Source of the DNA: Pseudomonas sp. UBA5706
Lineage (GTDB): Bacteria; Pseudomonadota; Gammaproteobacteria; Pseudomonadales; Pseudomonadaceae
DNA length: 64,000 nucleotides
Direction: 5' to 3'
Assembly: GCF_002419965.1 (NCBI RefSeq)
Contig: NZ_DIHC01000043.1
Span: 1-64,000 of the forward strand
Every line of letters begins with the position of its first letter. Within the stretch, counting starts at the first letter, position 1. This document shows, piece after piece, positions 35,990-44,284 of this stretch. The notes beneath the pieces were generated by a model. That model had not been told where the DNA came from. It searched no databases and saw only the letters and a program-made list of their open reading frames with translations. Both the position numbers and the translations under genes were made by a program.

Positions 35990-38140
35990 CTAGCCTTGCA
36001 CAATGCGGTTGCGACCTTCGTTCTTAGCTCGGTACAGCGCTTGATCCGCGCGTTTGAGCACCGGGTCGCTGCGCTCACCCGGTCTGAACGTGGTGATGCC
36101 CATCGATACCGTGACCGTCACCGGCTCCCCCTTGAAGTGGAAGGGGCACTGCGCAATGGTCTCGCGCAGGCGCTCCAGCAGAACCAGGCCATCGGCCAAC
36201 TGTGTGTCCGGTAGCAGCACAACAAACTCTTCGCCGCCGAAACGCGCAATAAAGTCAGAAGTGCGAAGACGTTTCTGCAACTGCGCGGCGACGATTTTCA
36301 ACACCTTGTCGCCTGCAAAGTGGCCATAGCCGTCGTTGATGCGCTTGAAATAGTCCAGGTCAAGAATCCCAACCAGCAGGCTGGAGCGACGCTGCTGCAG
36401 CTGGTCGACTTCGTGTTCAAGCCGTTCATTCCAGGCAGCGCGGTTCGGCAACCCGGTGAGGGTGTCGACCAAGGCTTTTTGTCGCTGCTCTTCAAGGTGC
36501 GCACGGAAACCTGTCGCTTCTTGCTCCATGGTCGCTACGCGGCTGACCAGCGACTGCAGGCGAGAGGCGACATCCTGCTCTCGCTCGTCACGCTGCTTCT
36601 GGTATTCGTCAATGGTGCCGAGCAATCCTTCAAGTCGGGTTTCCAGCACCGCTTTCAGACTGGTGAGATCAGCGGCATCCTGCACGCTGCTCTGCAAATC
36701 ACCTACACGCTCGCGCAACTGGTCGTTCAATTGCCGCGAGGCCGTCTGCTGACCCGCGTGATCGTCGCTGGCAGCTTGCAGGTGCGCCTGAAAGGACTCT
36801 AACCGCTCGTTCAACTGCTTGAGATACAACTCGAACTCATGCTGACCACTGTCGGTAACGGCCAGCATGAGCACCGCAAGATCGTCGAGGATCGGCAGCA
36901 GCTCATACCAGTTCAGTCCATGCTCCAACCTGAGGCGCATGGCTTCGGCTTGAGGACGATGATGCTCCGGCAGGGTCAGGTCGTCGAGCAGGCCCAATAA
37001 CGTGTGTTCGATGTGCACGGCAACCGAGCTGTAACTCGGTTCAGGAGAAGAGGGCAGAGCGTAAGTACCAGCCTGCGCACTGTCCTCGTCGACAGTTTCA
37101 TCGACGATGCTGTCTTTACTCGTCTCCTGCGCGGCCTCGTGCGCTACTGCCTGAGCCTCGAGGCTGTCGATAGTCAACTCTTCGTCGGGCAGGACAGGCT
37201 CGCCGGGCGGAGCGTCAGGCGCCGTTTCAGGCACCGTCTGCGGCTCTGAGGATTCTGCGTCTTTCGAAGGTGCGCCTTCGGCTTGGGCCGCGGCAGGCTC
37301 GCCGCTCTCGACCGGGCTGGTTTGTATGGCGGGTAACGCCTCGCCTGCTTCTTGTTTGGTGACGTGTACGGGCGGCTCAGCTACCGACGTCGTGTGGACA
37401 GCCGCCGTCGTTTCGTCGACTGGCGCAGGGGCCGAACGGGCGTCAGGATTCTCGGCAATGCTCAGCGTTTCAGAAAGCGGCGCCTCCTGGGTCCATTGCG
37501 CGACGGGTGGCGCTGGCTGTGGCTCATCATCCGCGGGCGTGTTCGCCGGCAGGACTGCCTCCGGCGGCTCCGGATCAAGATGAGCAGGCGCGCCATTGAT
37601 TGGATCTTCAACGGCATCCCGGCTGCCAAACAAACGCTGAAGGAACCCAGAACGAGCCGATCCTTCCGGGTGTTCGAGCTGGGACAGCGCCTGCCCCTGC
37701 AGCCCGCTCAGTTCGCTCAGCAACAGCGGCAACTCGCGAGCCTGGTTCACCCGGTCTTCGACGTTTTTGGCGAAACGCTTGAGCGGCTTGGCGACTTCCC
37801 GGGGCAATGGCAACGATTGCAACTGCGCAACCAGCGACGTCAGCGCCGTGCCCATTTGCTCGACACGCTGTTCACGACGTTGCTCCGACTCCAGCACCGC
37901 TTTTTCCAGCCGCGGAAGCAGCGCCGCCAGCCCGGCGTCCATGTCATCCTTGCGCACGACCTCGCGCATTTCCTTCATGCACTGATCGACCGCCTTATCG
38001 GCGCCCTCGGCTGCCAGGCTGCTGCGCACCAGACCACGTCGCAACAAGTCCAGGCGGGCATTCCAGCGCTTTTCGAGCTTGTCTTGCTGCTCGATGCTCT
38101 TAAGGTATTTTTCTTTCCAGCGTTCGGCTTCGTCGCTCAT
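35990..38140 (-). CDS. dgcH: Diguanylate cyclase with long N-terminal helical and low-complexity region (DgcH-like)
   Basis: 716-residue cytoplasmic protein with no transmembrane segment. Residues 1-175 are helical, residues about 176-370 are a proline/glutamate/alanine-rich low-complexity stretch, and residues 375-550 are helical and coiled. The GGDEF domain ends the protein, with GGEEF at 635-639, an RxxD inhibitory site (RTSD) five residues before it, and the LVDTLTGLPNRAAW entry motif, so it should be active and product-inhibited. The position matches PA5487 (dgcH) of P. aeruginosa. Its start overlaps the stop of the EEP gene by four bases, so the two are co-transcribed. Confidence 0.88.
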   Translation of the reverse strand: MSDEAERWKEKYLKSIEQQDKLEKRWNARLDLLRRGLVRSSLAAEGADKAVDQCMKEMREVVRKDDMDAGLAALLPRLEKAVLESEQRREQRVEQMGTALTSLVAQLQSLPLPREVAKPLKRFAKNVEDRVNQARELPLLLSELSGLQGQALSQLEHPEGSARSGFLQRLFGSRDAVEDPINGAPAHLDPEPPEAVLPANTPADDEPQPAPPVAQWTQEAPLSETLSIAENPDARSAPAPVDETTAAVHTTSVAEPPVHVTKQEAGEALPAIQTSPVESGEPAAAQAEGAPSKDAESSEPQTVPETAPDAPPGEPVLPDEELTIDSLEAQAVAHEAAQETSKDSIVDETVDEDSAQAGTYALPSSPEPSYSSVAVHIEHTLLGLLDDLTLPEHHRPQAEAMRLRLEHGLNWYELLPILDDLAVLMLAVTDSGQHEFELYLKQLNERLESFQAHLQAASDDHAGQQTASRQLNDQLRERVGDLQSSVQDAADLTSLKAVLETRLEGLLGTIDEYQKQRDEREQDVASRLQSLVSRVATMEQEATGFRAHLEEQRQKALVDTLTGLPNRAAWNERLEHEVDQLQQRRSSLLVGILDLDYFKRINDGYGHFAGDKVLKIVAAQLQKRLRTSDFIARFGGEEFVVLLPDTQLADGLVLLERLRETIAQCPFHFKGEPVTVTVSMGITTFRPGERSDPVLKRADQALYRAKNEGRNRIVQG

Positions 38141-39015
38141 TCCAAGGGCTCGCGGGGAGATGTGCTTGTTATCGGCAGCGAGTCACCGATTAATGAGGCT
38201 GGCAAGCGAATCTCCACCGCAACCGGTAGATGATCGGAAATGGGAAGCGCCAGCACCTGGACTTTCTCAAGCGTCAGGGTGGGGCTCAGGAGGATATGGT
38301 CCAGGCAACGCTGCGGTCGCCAGCTGGGAAATGTCGCTTCGATCTGCGGCGCAAGCAGACCCAGGTCACGCAGGGGCGAGGTATTCAGAAGGTCGGCGGC
38401 ATGGGTATTCATGTCGCCCATCAGCACCTGATGTTTGTAGCCGCCGATCAGCTCGCGGATGTAGGCCAGCTGGCGGGTGCGGGTGCGCGTACCCAATGCC
38501 AGATGCATGACCACCACCACCAGCGCGTCCTCGCCTTCGCCGAAACGAACCAGAATCGCACCGCGACCGGACGGACCTGGCAGCGGGTGATCCTCGATGT
38601 CCCACGGGCGCAGGCGACTGAGCACGCCATTGCTGTGCTGGGCGAGCCGTCCGAGGTTGCGATTGAGTTGCTGATACCAGTACGGGAAGGAACCAAGCTG
38701 CGCGAGGTGTTCGACCTGATTGATATAGCCCGATCGCAGGCTCCCGCCATCGGCTTCCTGCAGCGCGACCAGATCGTAGTCGTTTAGCAGGTTGCCGATC
38801 TTCTGCAGGTTGCCTGCCCGCCCATTGTGGGGCAGCAGATGCTGCCAGCCACGGGTCAGATAATGCCGGTAACGCTCAGTGCTGTTGCCCACCTGAATGT
38901 TGAAGCTGAGCAACCGGAGCCGACCATCGGCAGGCAGTCCGGTTTGCTGCAGGTGTCGCTCGTTGACCTTTGGAACATGGCGGGCAACGGTGCGTTCGGT
39001 ACCCCAGCGCGTCAT
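38137..39015 (-). CDS. Endonuclease/exonuclease/phosphatase (EEP) family protein
   Basis: 292 residues with all the EEP active-site motifs: LLSFNIQVGN, DLVALQEADGG, VLMGDMNTHAADLL, LDHILLS and ISDHLPVAVEI. This fold covers DNA-repair nucleases, sphingomyelinases and inositol phosphatases, and the substrate cannot be told here. No signal peptide is visible. It starts 9 bases after dsbA ends and overlaps dgcH at its own 3' end. Confidence 0.85.
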   Translation of the reverse strand: MTRWGTERTVARHVPKVNERHLQQTGLPADGRLRLLSFNIQVGNSTERYRHYLTRGWQHLLPHNGRAGNLQKIGNLLNDYDLVALQEADGGSLRSGYINQVEHLAQLGSFPYWYQQLNRNLGRLAQHSNGVLSRLRPWDIEDHPLPGPSGRGAILVRFGEGEDALVVVVMHLALGTRTRTRQLAYIRELIGGYKHQVLMGDMNTHAADLLNTSPLRDLGLLAPQIEATFPSWRPQRCLDHILLSPTLTLEKVQVLALPISDHLPVAVEIRLPASLIGDSLPITSTSPREPLE

Positions 39016-39024
39016 GATCGGCGC

Positions 39025-39666
39025 TTACTTGGCAGTCAGGGTGGCGCGTTCTTTGGCGATCAACTGATCGGCCACATCCAGCGCTTGCTCAGGACCACCG
39101 GCAGTGCCCAGATCAAAACGATATTTACCGTTGACGATCATGGTCGGAACGCCGGTAATTTCATACTTTTTGGCCAGTTCCTTGTACAGGGCAACCTTGC
39201 CCTTGACGGCGAACGAATTGAAGTTTTCGAGAAACTTGGCCCTGTCGACCCCTTGGGTCGCTACGAAATCAGCCATGTCGTTCGGATCGGTCAGGCGTTT
39301 GCCGCCTTTCTGAATGGCATCGAACACGGCAGTGTGGACTTTCTTCTCCACGCCCATGATATCGAGGGTGATGAACAACTGGCCGTGGGCATCCCATGGG
39401 CCGCCGAACATGGCGGGTACACGGACGAAGTGGACGTCTGCAGGGAGTTTTTCAATCCATGGATTGATGGTCGGCTCGAATGCATAGCAGTGCGGGCAAC
39501 CGTACCAAAACATTTCGACGACTTCGATCTTGCCTGGCTCGGCGACTGGGACAGCGCTCTTGAGCTCGACATATTGCTTGCCGGCTTCGATAGGTTCCGC
39601 AGCCTGGGCGGTCAAACCGAACAAGCTGGTGAACACCAGAGCGGCGCTGAGAATCAGATTACGCAT
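39025..39666 (-). CDS. dsbA: Thiol:disulfide interchange protein DsbA
   Basis: 213 residues: signal peptide (LILSAALVFTSLFGLTAQA), thioredoxin-like active site CPHC in FWYGCPHCYAF, and the cis-proline loop GVPTMIVNGKYRF. It introduces disulfides into exported proteins. The ATG at 39666 gives the known N-terminus. A bidirectional terminator about 90 bases upstream separates it from whatever once preceded it. Confidence 0.95.
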   Translation of the reverse strand: MRNLILSAALVFTSLFGLTAQAAEPIEAGKQYVELKSAVPVAEPGKIEVVEMFWYGCPHCYAFEPTINPWIEKLPADVHFVRVPAMFGGPWDAHGQLFITLDIMGVEKKVHTAVFDAIQKGGKRLTDPNDMADFVATQGVDRAKFLENFNSFAVKGKVALYKELAKKYEITGVPTMIVNGKYRFDLGTAGGPEQALDVADQLIAKERATLTAK

Positions 39667-40088
39667 GCTTAACTCCTGGGCATGAAAAGTCACCTCGATG
39701 GCCGCAGTTGGACCGGGCGGGGTGATACGAGTTCGCAAGTGTAACGCTTGCGCGCACAAAAAAGGGCAGCCGTTGGCTACCCTTTTTAGCCCGTCGGAGC
39801 GAGCTGTCGATTCTCTCTGAATCAACGCCTTGGCTTTAATCCAGGCTTAATGCAGAAGCTGTACCGCGCGCTTGCCGTGCTTGGCTTCATGCCGTTATGC
39901 AGACAGATTGCGCGGGCACTTCAGAGGCAGTTTCGGGATAGGCGGTGCCAGGCTGTTACCATCCGCCCCCACCGTGTGGGCGGGACGACGCACACATGAA
40001 ATCTGCGGCAATATATACTTGCGCCCATCGAACGGAAAACGACACCTCGTTGCCGCATCCAAGCCGCAACGCCCTCACCGGATATCCC
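39667..40088. other. Intergenic region between dsbA and engB
   Basis: 422 bases with a terminator (39758-39787) and a GC-rich hairpin (CCGCCC...GTGGGCGG, about 39962-39983). No gene is visible. In P. aeruginosa, as I remember it, two cytochrome c genes (cc4 and PA5491) occupy this position; they are absent here, yet a terminator reading towards dsbA remains. Confidence 0.45.
39758..39787. terminator. Bidirectional terminator between dsbA and engB
   Basis: AAAAAAGGGCAGCC pairs with GGCTACCCTTTTT around a GTT loop, with A and T runs on both sides. On the minus strand it would end a transcript coming from the engB side, but no gene in that direction is now present. Confidence 0.75.
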
Positions 40089-40724
40089 ATGCAACTCAAG
40101 AACCCGATCCTCGGTTTGTGCCAACAAGCCAAGTTCATGCTCAGCGCCGCCAAAGTCGACCAATGCCCGGATGACGAGGGTTTCGAAGTGGCTTTCGCCG
40201 GGCGCTCCAACGCCGGTAAATCCAGCGCGCTGAACACCCTGACCCACGCCAGCCTGGCGCGCACGTCGAAAACCCCCGGACGCACCCAGCTGTTGAACTT
40301 CTTCAACCTGGACGACGATCGTCGCCTGGTCGACCTACCCGGTTACGGCTACGCGAAGGTGCCAATCCCGCTCAAGCAGCACTGGCAACGCCATCTGGAA
40401 GCTTACCTGGGCAGTCGGGAAAGTCTGAAGGGGCTGATTCTGATGATGGACATCCGGCACCCGATGACCGACTTCGACCTGTTGATGCTCGATTGGGCCA
40501 TTGCCAGCGGCATGCCGATGCACATCTTGCTGACCAAGGCCGACAAGCTGACATTCGGTGCTGCCAAGAACACGCTACTCAAGGTGCAGTCTGAAATCCG
40601 CAAGGGTTGGGGCGAAGCCGTGACCATCCAGCTGTTCTCGGCGCCCAAGCGCATGGGCCTGGAAGAAGCGTACACCGTCCTTGCCGATTGGATGGAACTG
40701 GAAGACAAGGCGCCCGCAGCCTGA
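40089..40724 (+). CDS. engB: Ribosome biogenesis GTPase EngB (YihA/YsxC)
   Basis: 211 residues with all TRAFAC GTPase motifs: G1 GRSNAGKSS, G2 KTPGRTQ, G3 DLPGYGYA, G4 LTKADKL. It acts in late assembly of the large ribosomal subunit. The ATG at 40089 gives the conserved N-terminus (NPILGLCQQAKFMLSA). It is convergent with polA and ersA. No plus-strand terminator of its own is evident; the hairpin just downstream has its T run on the other strand. Confidence 0.95.
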   Translation: MQLKNPILGLCQQAKFMLSAAKVDQCPDDEGFEVAFAGRSNAGKSSALNTLTHASLARTSKTPGRTQLLNFFNLDDDRRLVDLPGYGYAKVPIPLKQHWQRHLEAYLGSRESLKGLILMMDIRHPMTDFDLLMLDWAIASGMPMHILLTKADKLTFGAAKNTLLKVQSEIRKGWGEAVTIQLFSAPKRMGLEEAYTVLADWMELEDKAPAA

Positions 40725-40733
40725 ATTCCAGGC

Positions 40734-40775
40734 AAAAAAAACCCCGGACTTCATATGGGGAGGGGAAGTTCGGGG
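40734..40775 (-). terminator. Terminator of ersA
   Basis: Minus strand: CCCCGAACTTC pairs with GAAGTCCGGGG (11 pairs, one G-T) followed by eight Ts. The T run is only on the minus strand, which fixes the direction. Confidence 0.85.
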
Positions 40776-40862
40776 TCTAAGTCCAGACCTCTTAGGGAGG
40801 GGCCCGGATATCTGCCAACACTTAACACAACATAGGAGCATGAATGGCTACGTCAGCCATTC
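40734..40862 (-). ncRNA. ersA: ErsA small regulatory RNA (Spot 42-like position)
   Basis: A minus-strand RNA of about 129 bases between engB and polA. It has an AlgU-type promoter just upstream, a perfect 5' hairpin (AATGGCT/AGCCATT), an unstructured GCTCCTATG stretch able to pair with ribosome binding sites, a second hairpin with pyrimidine-rich CCCCTCCCC, and a strong terminator with eight Ts. ErsA of P. aeruginosa lies between the same two genes, is AlgU-dependent and is about 132 bases long; there it regulates algC, oprD and biofilm genes. The 5' end is estimated from the promoter. Confidence 0.85.
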
Positions 40863-40868
40863 GCAAAC

Positions 40869-40896
40869 TCTGACCGGGCCTCGGCGGCAGAAGTTC
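40869..40896 (-). promoter_or_regulatory. AlgU (sigma-22)-type promoter of ersA
   Basis: Minus strand GAACTT (40896-40891), 17-base spacer, TCAGA (40873-40869). The -35 box is a perfect match to the AlgU/RpoE consensus and the spacing is right, placing the start of RNA about seven bases downstream at roughly 40862. Confidence 0.75.
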
Positions 40897-41119
40897 AAAA
40901 TCCGGGGAAATTTTATGTTAGCTGACCACATTGCTGTTGGTTCTGCGCGACGCTCCTAGGCGCCTGGCCAACCAGCGATTTTTCGCGAAGCGGCGGTTAA
41001 ACCAGGCAACACAGCGCTATCGAGCACACCGCGCTGACCTGATTCACTGCCAGCTCCCGGCAGAGCGCAAGCCAGCTGGCTCTACGCCCTGCGGACAGAA
41101 TCAAAAACACCCGCGCACA

Positions 41120-43885
41120 TCAATGCGCCTCATCCCAATTATTTCCCACACCCACTTCAACCAGCAACGGGACATCCAGCTCGGCCGCGCCGCTCATGTG
41201 TACGCGGATGTCTTTGCTGATCCGTTCAACCAGATCCTCACGTACTTCCAGCACTAGTTCGTCGTGAACCTGAAGGATGACGCGAGCGTCCAGGCCTGAC
41301 GATTCCAGCCAGTCGTTAACGGCGACCATCGCACGCTTGATGATATCGGCGGCAGTCCCCTGCATCGGCGCATTGATCGCCATGCGCTCGGCACCTTTGC
41401 GCAGGGCCTGATTCTTGGCGTTGATGTCCGGCAGGTACAGGCGACGACCGAAGATGGTCTCGACGTAACCCTGCTCGGCAGCCTGGGTGCGGGTGCGCTC
41501 CATGTAGTCGAGCACGCCGGGATAGCGGGCAAAATAACGGTCGACATAGGCTTGGGACTGCTTGCGATCAACGCCAATCTGCTTGGCCAGCCCAAAAGCG
41601 CTCATGCCGTAGATCAAACCGAAGTTAATGGCCTTGGCGCTGCGACGCATGTCATGGGTAACCTGCGCCAGTTCGACGCCAAACACCTCGCCCGCAGTCG
41701 CGCGGTGGACGTCCAGATCATTGCGGAAAGCGTGCAGCAGGCCTTCATCCTTGGCCAGGTGCGCCATGATTCGCAGCTCGATCTGCGAGTAGTCCGCTGC
41801 CAGCAGCTTGTAGCCTTTGGGCGCGACGAACGCTTGGCGAATCCGGCGCCCTTCGGCGGTGCGGATCGGGATGTTCTGCAGGTTCGGATCGCTGGAAGAC
41901 AGCCGGCCGGTCACGGCCACTGCCTGATGGTACGACGTGTGAATCCGCCCGGTACGCGGGTTGATCTGTTCGGGCAGGCGATCGGTGTAGGTGCTTTTCA
42001 GCTTGCTCATCGAGCGGTACTGCATCAGCACTTTGGGCAGCGGAAACTCCTGCTCGGCCAGTTCGGCGAGCACCGCTTCAGCCGTGGAAGGCTGGCCGGT
42101 CGCGGTTTTGCCGATGATTGGCATACCCAGCTTTTCGTAAAGAATCACCCCCAATTGCTTGGGCGAGCCCAGGTTGAACTCTTCGCCCGCGATGGCAAAC
42201 GCCTCACGCTCAAGCTCGGTCATCTTGTTACCCAGCTCGACGCTCTGGATACCCAGCAAGTTGGCGTCGACGAAGGCGCCCTGACGCTCGATGCGCGCCA
42301 GAACCGGCATCAACGGCATTTCGATGTCATCCAGGACAGGTTGCAGGCTTGGGGTTTTGGCCAGTTTCTCCTGCAAGGTTTCGTGCAGTCGCAGGGTCAG
42401 ATCAACTTCTTCGGCGGCGTAAATCCCGGCCTGTTCCAGCGCGATCTGGTCGAAGCTCAGCTGCTTGGCGCCTTTGCCCGCGATCTCCTGAAAATTGACC
42501 GGTGTATGGTTCAGGTATTTGGCGACCAGGCTATCGCGGTCGTGCCGCGTGGCCGTCGAATCCAGCACATAAGATTCAAGCATGGTGTCGTACTTGACGC
42601 CCTGCACGGCGATACCCTGATTCTGCTCTGCGCCAATGGCGCAGTTGGCCAGCAGGTTAATGGCGAACTTGGCGTGCTGGCCGACCTTGATCTTGCTCGC
42701 GTCCTCGAGCATCGGCTTGATCGCCTTGAGCACCTCGTCGCGATCCAGCTGCTGCGGCACGCCCATGTAGGAGTGGGTCAGTGGGATGTAACAAGCTTCA
42801 TGGGTCTTGATAGCGAACGACAGGCCGACGATCTGTGCGCGCTGGGCATCGGTGCCGTTGCTCTGTACCACAAACGCGAACAGCTTGGCGGCCTGGAGTT
42901 TTTTCAGCCAATCGTCGAACTGCGTCTGTTCCAGAATGAGCTCGTATTTGGCCTCGATGATCGGAGCAGGTTCTTCGACCATCGCAATCTCGGTGCCTTC
43001 CTGCTTGGCCTCACGCTGCAGATCATTGACCCAGCTTTTGAATTCAAGCTCGGTATAGAGGGCCAGCAAGGCTTCACGGTCCGGCTCGCCGCAGTGCAGG
43101 GCGTCCAGTTCTATATCCAGCGGCACATCCACCTTGATGGTCGCCAGCTGGTACGACAGGAATGCCATGTCCTTGTGCTCCTCCAGCTTGGCGGGCAGCG
43201 ATTTGGCGCCACGGATCGCCAGCGTCGGCACTTTGTCGAGGTTGTCGTAAAGCTCCTTCAGGCCGCCATTGATGCCCACCAGCAGGCCGGCGGCAGTCTT
43301 TTCCCCAATACCGGGAACACCGGGAATATTGTCGACTTTGTCGCCCATTAGCGCTAAATAATCGATGATCTGCTCAGGGCCTACACCGAATTTTTCCTTC
43401 ACGCCAGCCACATCGAGCACGCTCCCGGTCATGGTGTTGACTAGGGTGATGTGCCCATCGACCAACTGCGCCATGTCCTTGTCGCCGGTGGAGATAACCA
43501 CCGGACGATCGGCGGCGGCGCTGCTGCGCGCCAGTGTGCCGATGACGTCATCGGCTTCGACGCCTTCAACGCACAGCAGCGGATAGCCCGAACCGCGCAC
43601 GCAGTTGTGCAAGAAATCGATCTGTACGCGCATGTCATCGGGCATGCTCGGGCGGTTGGCCTTGTATTCGGCGAACATGTCATCGCGGAAGGTCCCGCCC
43701 TTGGCATCGAAGACCACGGCGAACGGGCTGTCCGGATACTGTTTGCGCAAACTCTTGAGCATGTTCAACACACCCTTCACCGCACCGGTAGGCAGGCCTT
43801 TGGAGGTGGTGAGCGGCGGCAGCGCGTGGAAGGCGCGGTATAGGTAAGAAGAACCGTCCACCAGGACGAGAGGCGCTTGACTCAT
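41120..43885 (-). CDS. polA: DNA polymerase I, with degenerate 3'-5' exonuclease domain
   Basis: 921 residues in three domains. The 5' nuclease (1-300) is intact (VDGSSYLYRAFHALP, STGDKDMAQLVDG, GDKVDNIPGVPGIGEKTA). The polymerase (about 520-921) keeps motif A DYSQIELR, motif B RRSAKAINFGLIYGM and motif C VHDELV. The middle proofreading domain (about 320-515) has lost its metal ligands: where E. coli has D355 and E357, here V339 and Q341 (FAFVVQS); D424 is A408 (HAKFAINLL); D501 is E493 (YAAEEVD). It should polymerise and remove primers but not proofread. ATG 43885 is preferred over an upstream TTG at 43897. Confidence 0.95.
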   Translation of the reverse strand: MSQAPLVLVDGSSYLYRAFHALPPLTTSKGLPTGAVKGVLNMLKSLRKQYPDSPFAVVFDAKGGTFRDDMFAEYKANRPSMPDDMRVQIDFLHNCVRGSGYPLLCVEGVEADDVIGTLARSSAAADRPVVISTGDKDMAQLVDGHITLVNTMTGSVLDVAGVKEKFGVGPEQIIDYLALMGDKVDNIPGVPGIGEKTAAGLLVGINGGLKELYDNLDKVPTLAIRGAKSLPAKLEEHKDMAFLSYQLATIKVDVPLDIELDALHCGEPDREALLALYTELEFKSWVNDLQREAKQEGTEIAMVEEPAPIIEAKYELILEQTQFDDWLKKLQAAKLFAFVVQSNGTDAQRAQIVGLSFAIKTHEACYIPLTHSYMGVPQQLDRDEVLKAIKPMLEDASKIKVGQHAKFAINLLANCAIGAEQNQGIAVQGVKYDTMLESYVLDSTATRHDRDSLVAKYLNHTPVNFQEIAGKGAKQLSFDQIALEQAGIYAAEEVDLTLRLHETLQEKLAKTPSLQPVLDDIEMPLMPVLARIERQGAFVDANLLGIQSVELGNKMTELEREAFAIAGEEFNLGSPKQLGVILYEKLGMPIIGKTATGQPSTAEAVLAELAEQEFPLPKVLMQYRSMSKLKSTYTDRLPEQINPRTGRIHTSYHQAVAVTGRLSSSDPNLQNIPIRTAEGRRIRQAFVAPKGYKLLAADYSQIELRIMAHLAKDEGLLHAFRNDLDVHRATAGEVFGVELAQVTHDMRRSAKAINFGLIYGMSAFGLAKQIGVDRKQSQAYVDRYFARYPGVLDYMERTRTQAAEQGYVETIFGRRLYLPDINAKNQALRKGAERMAINAPMQGTAADIIKRAMVAVNDWLESSGLDARVILQVHDELVLEVREDLVERISKDIRVHMSGAAELDVPLLVEVGVGNNWDEAH

Positions 43886-43959
43886 GTGAGGGATCAACCT
43901 TTTCGGCGGGGTCGGCGCTAGAATGCGCGAACCGTTGACGACAAAGGAACAAGGTTATC

Positions 43960-44250
43960 ATGCGCGCGCTAAATCGCCTGTTACTGGTCAGCTGGATGGT
44001 TGCTTGCCCGTTAACGGCGCTGGCGGCAGATGACGACGCGCCATCGCCGGAACCTGACGTCACGATCGGCAACGATGGCGACAATCTTATTCAGGAATAC
44101 AAAGCAAACGGTTTCGTGTACGCCGTCAAAATCACGCCCAAACACGGCAAACCGTATTACCTGGTGCGCGCCGACGGCACCAGCGGTCAATTCATTCGTT
44201 CGGATCAACCGGACATGCTGATTCCCCAATGGGTATTATTCAGCTGGTAA
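43960..44250 (+). CDS. DUF2782 exported protein
   Basis: 96 residues with a signal peptide (LLLVSWMVACPLTALA) and a small beta-rich domain (EYKANGFVYAVKITPKHGKPYYLV) typical of DUF2782. It lies directly before thrB, as in other pseudomonads (PA5494 in PAO1, from memory). Function unknown. Confidence 0.88.
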   Translation: MRALNRLLLVSWMVACPLTALAADDDAPSPEPDVTIGNDGDNLIQEYKANGFVYAVKITPKHGKPYYLVRADGTSGQFIRSDQPDMLIPQWVLFSW

Positions 44251-44284
44251 CGCCCTACATTCACCTTTTGCTGGCAGTGTTCAT

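Noticed and set aside
35990..38140. Degenerate (non-catalytic) GGDEF protein
   Set aside because: The active-site motif is GGEEF, a functional variant, and the RxxD site and other conserved segments are intact.
40734..40775. Terminator of engB on the plus strand
   Set aside because: The run of eight T residues is on the minus strand only, so the hairpin ends the ersA RNA and not engB, although it might weakly affect engB.
41552..43351. A 599-codon open frame on the plus strand opposite polA
   Set aside because: It lies wholly inside polA in antisense. Its composition is that expected from the reverse strand of a GC-rich gene, and it has no recognisable domain.
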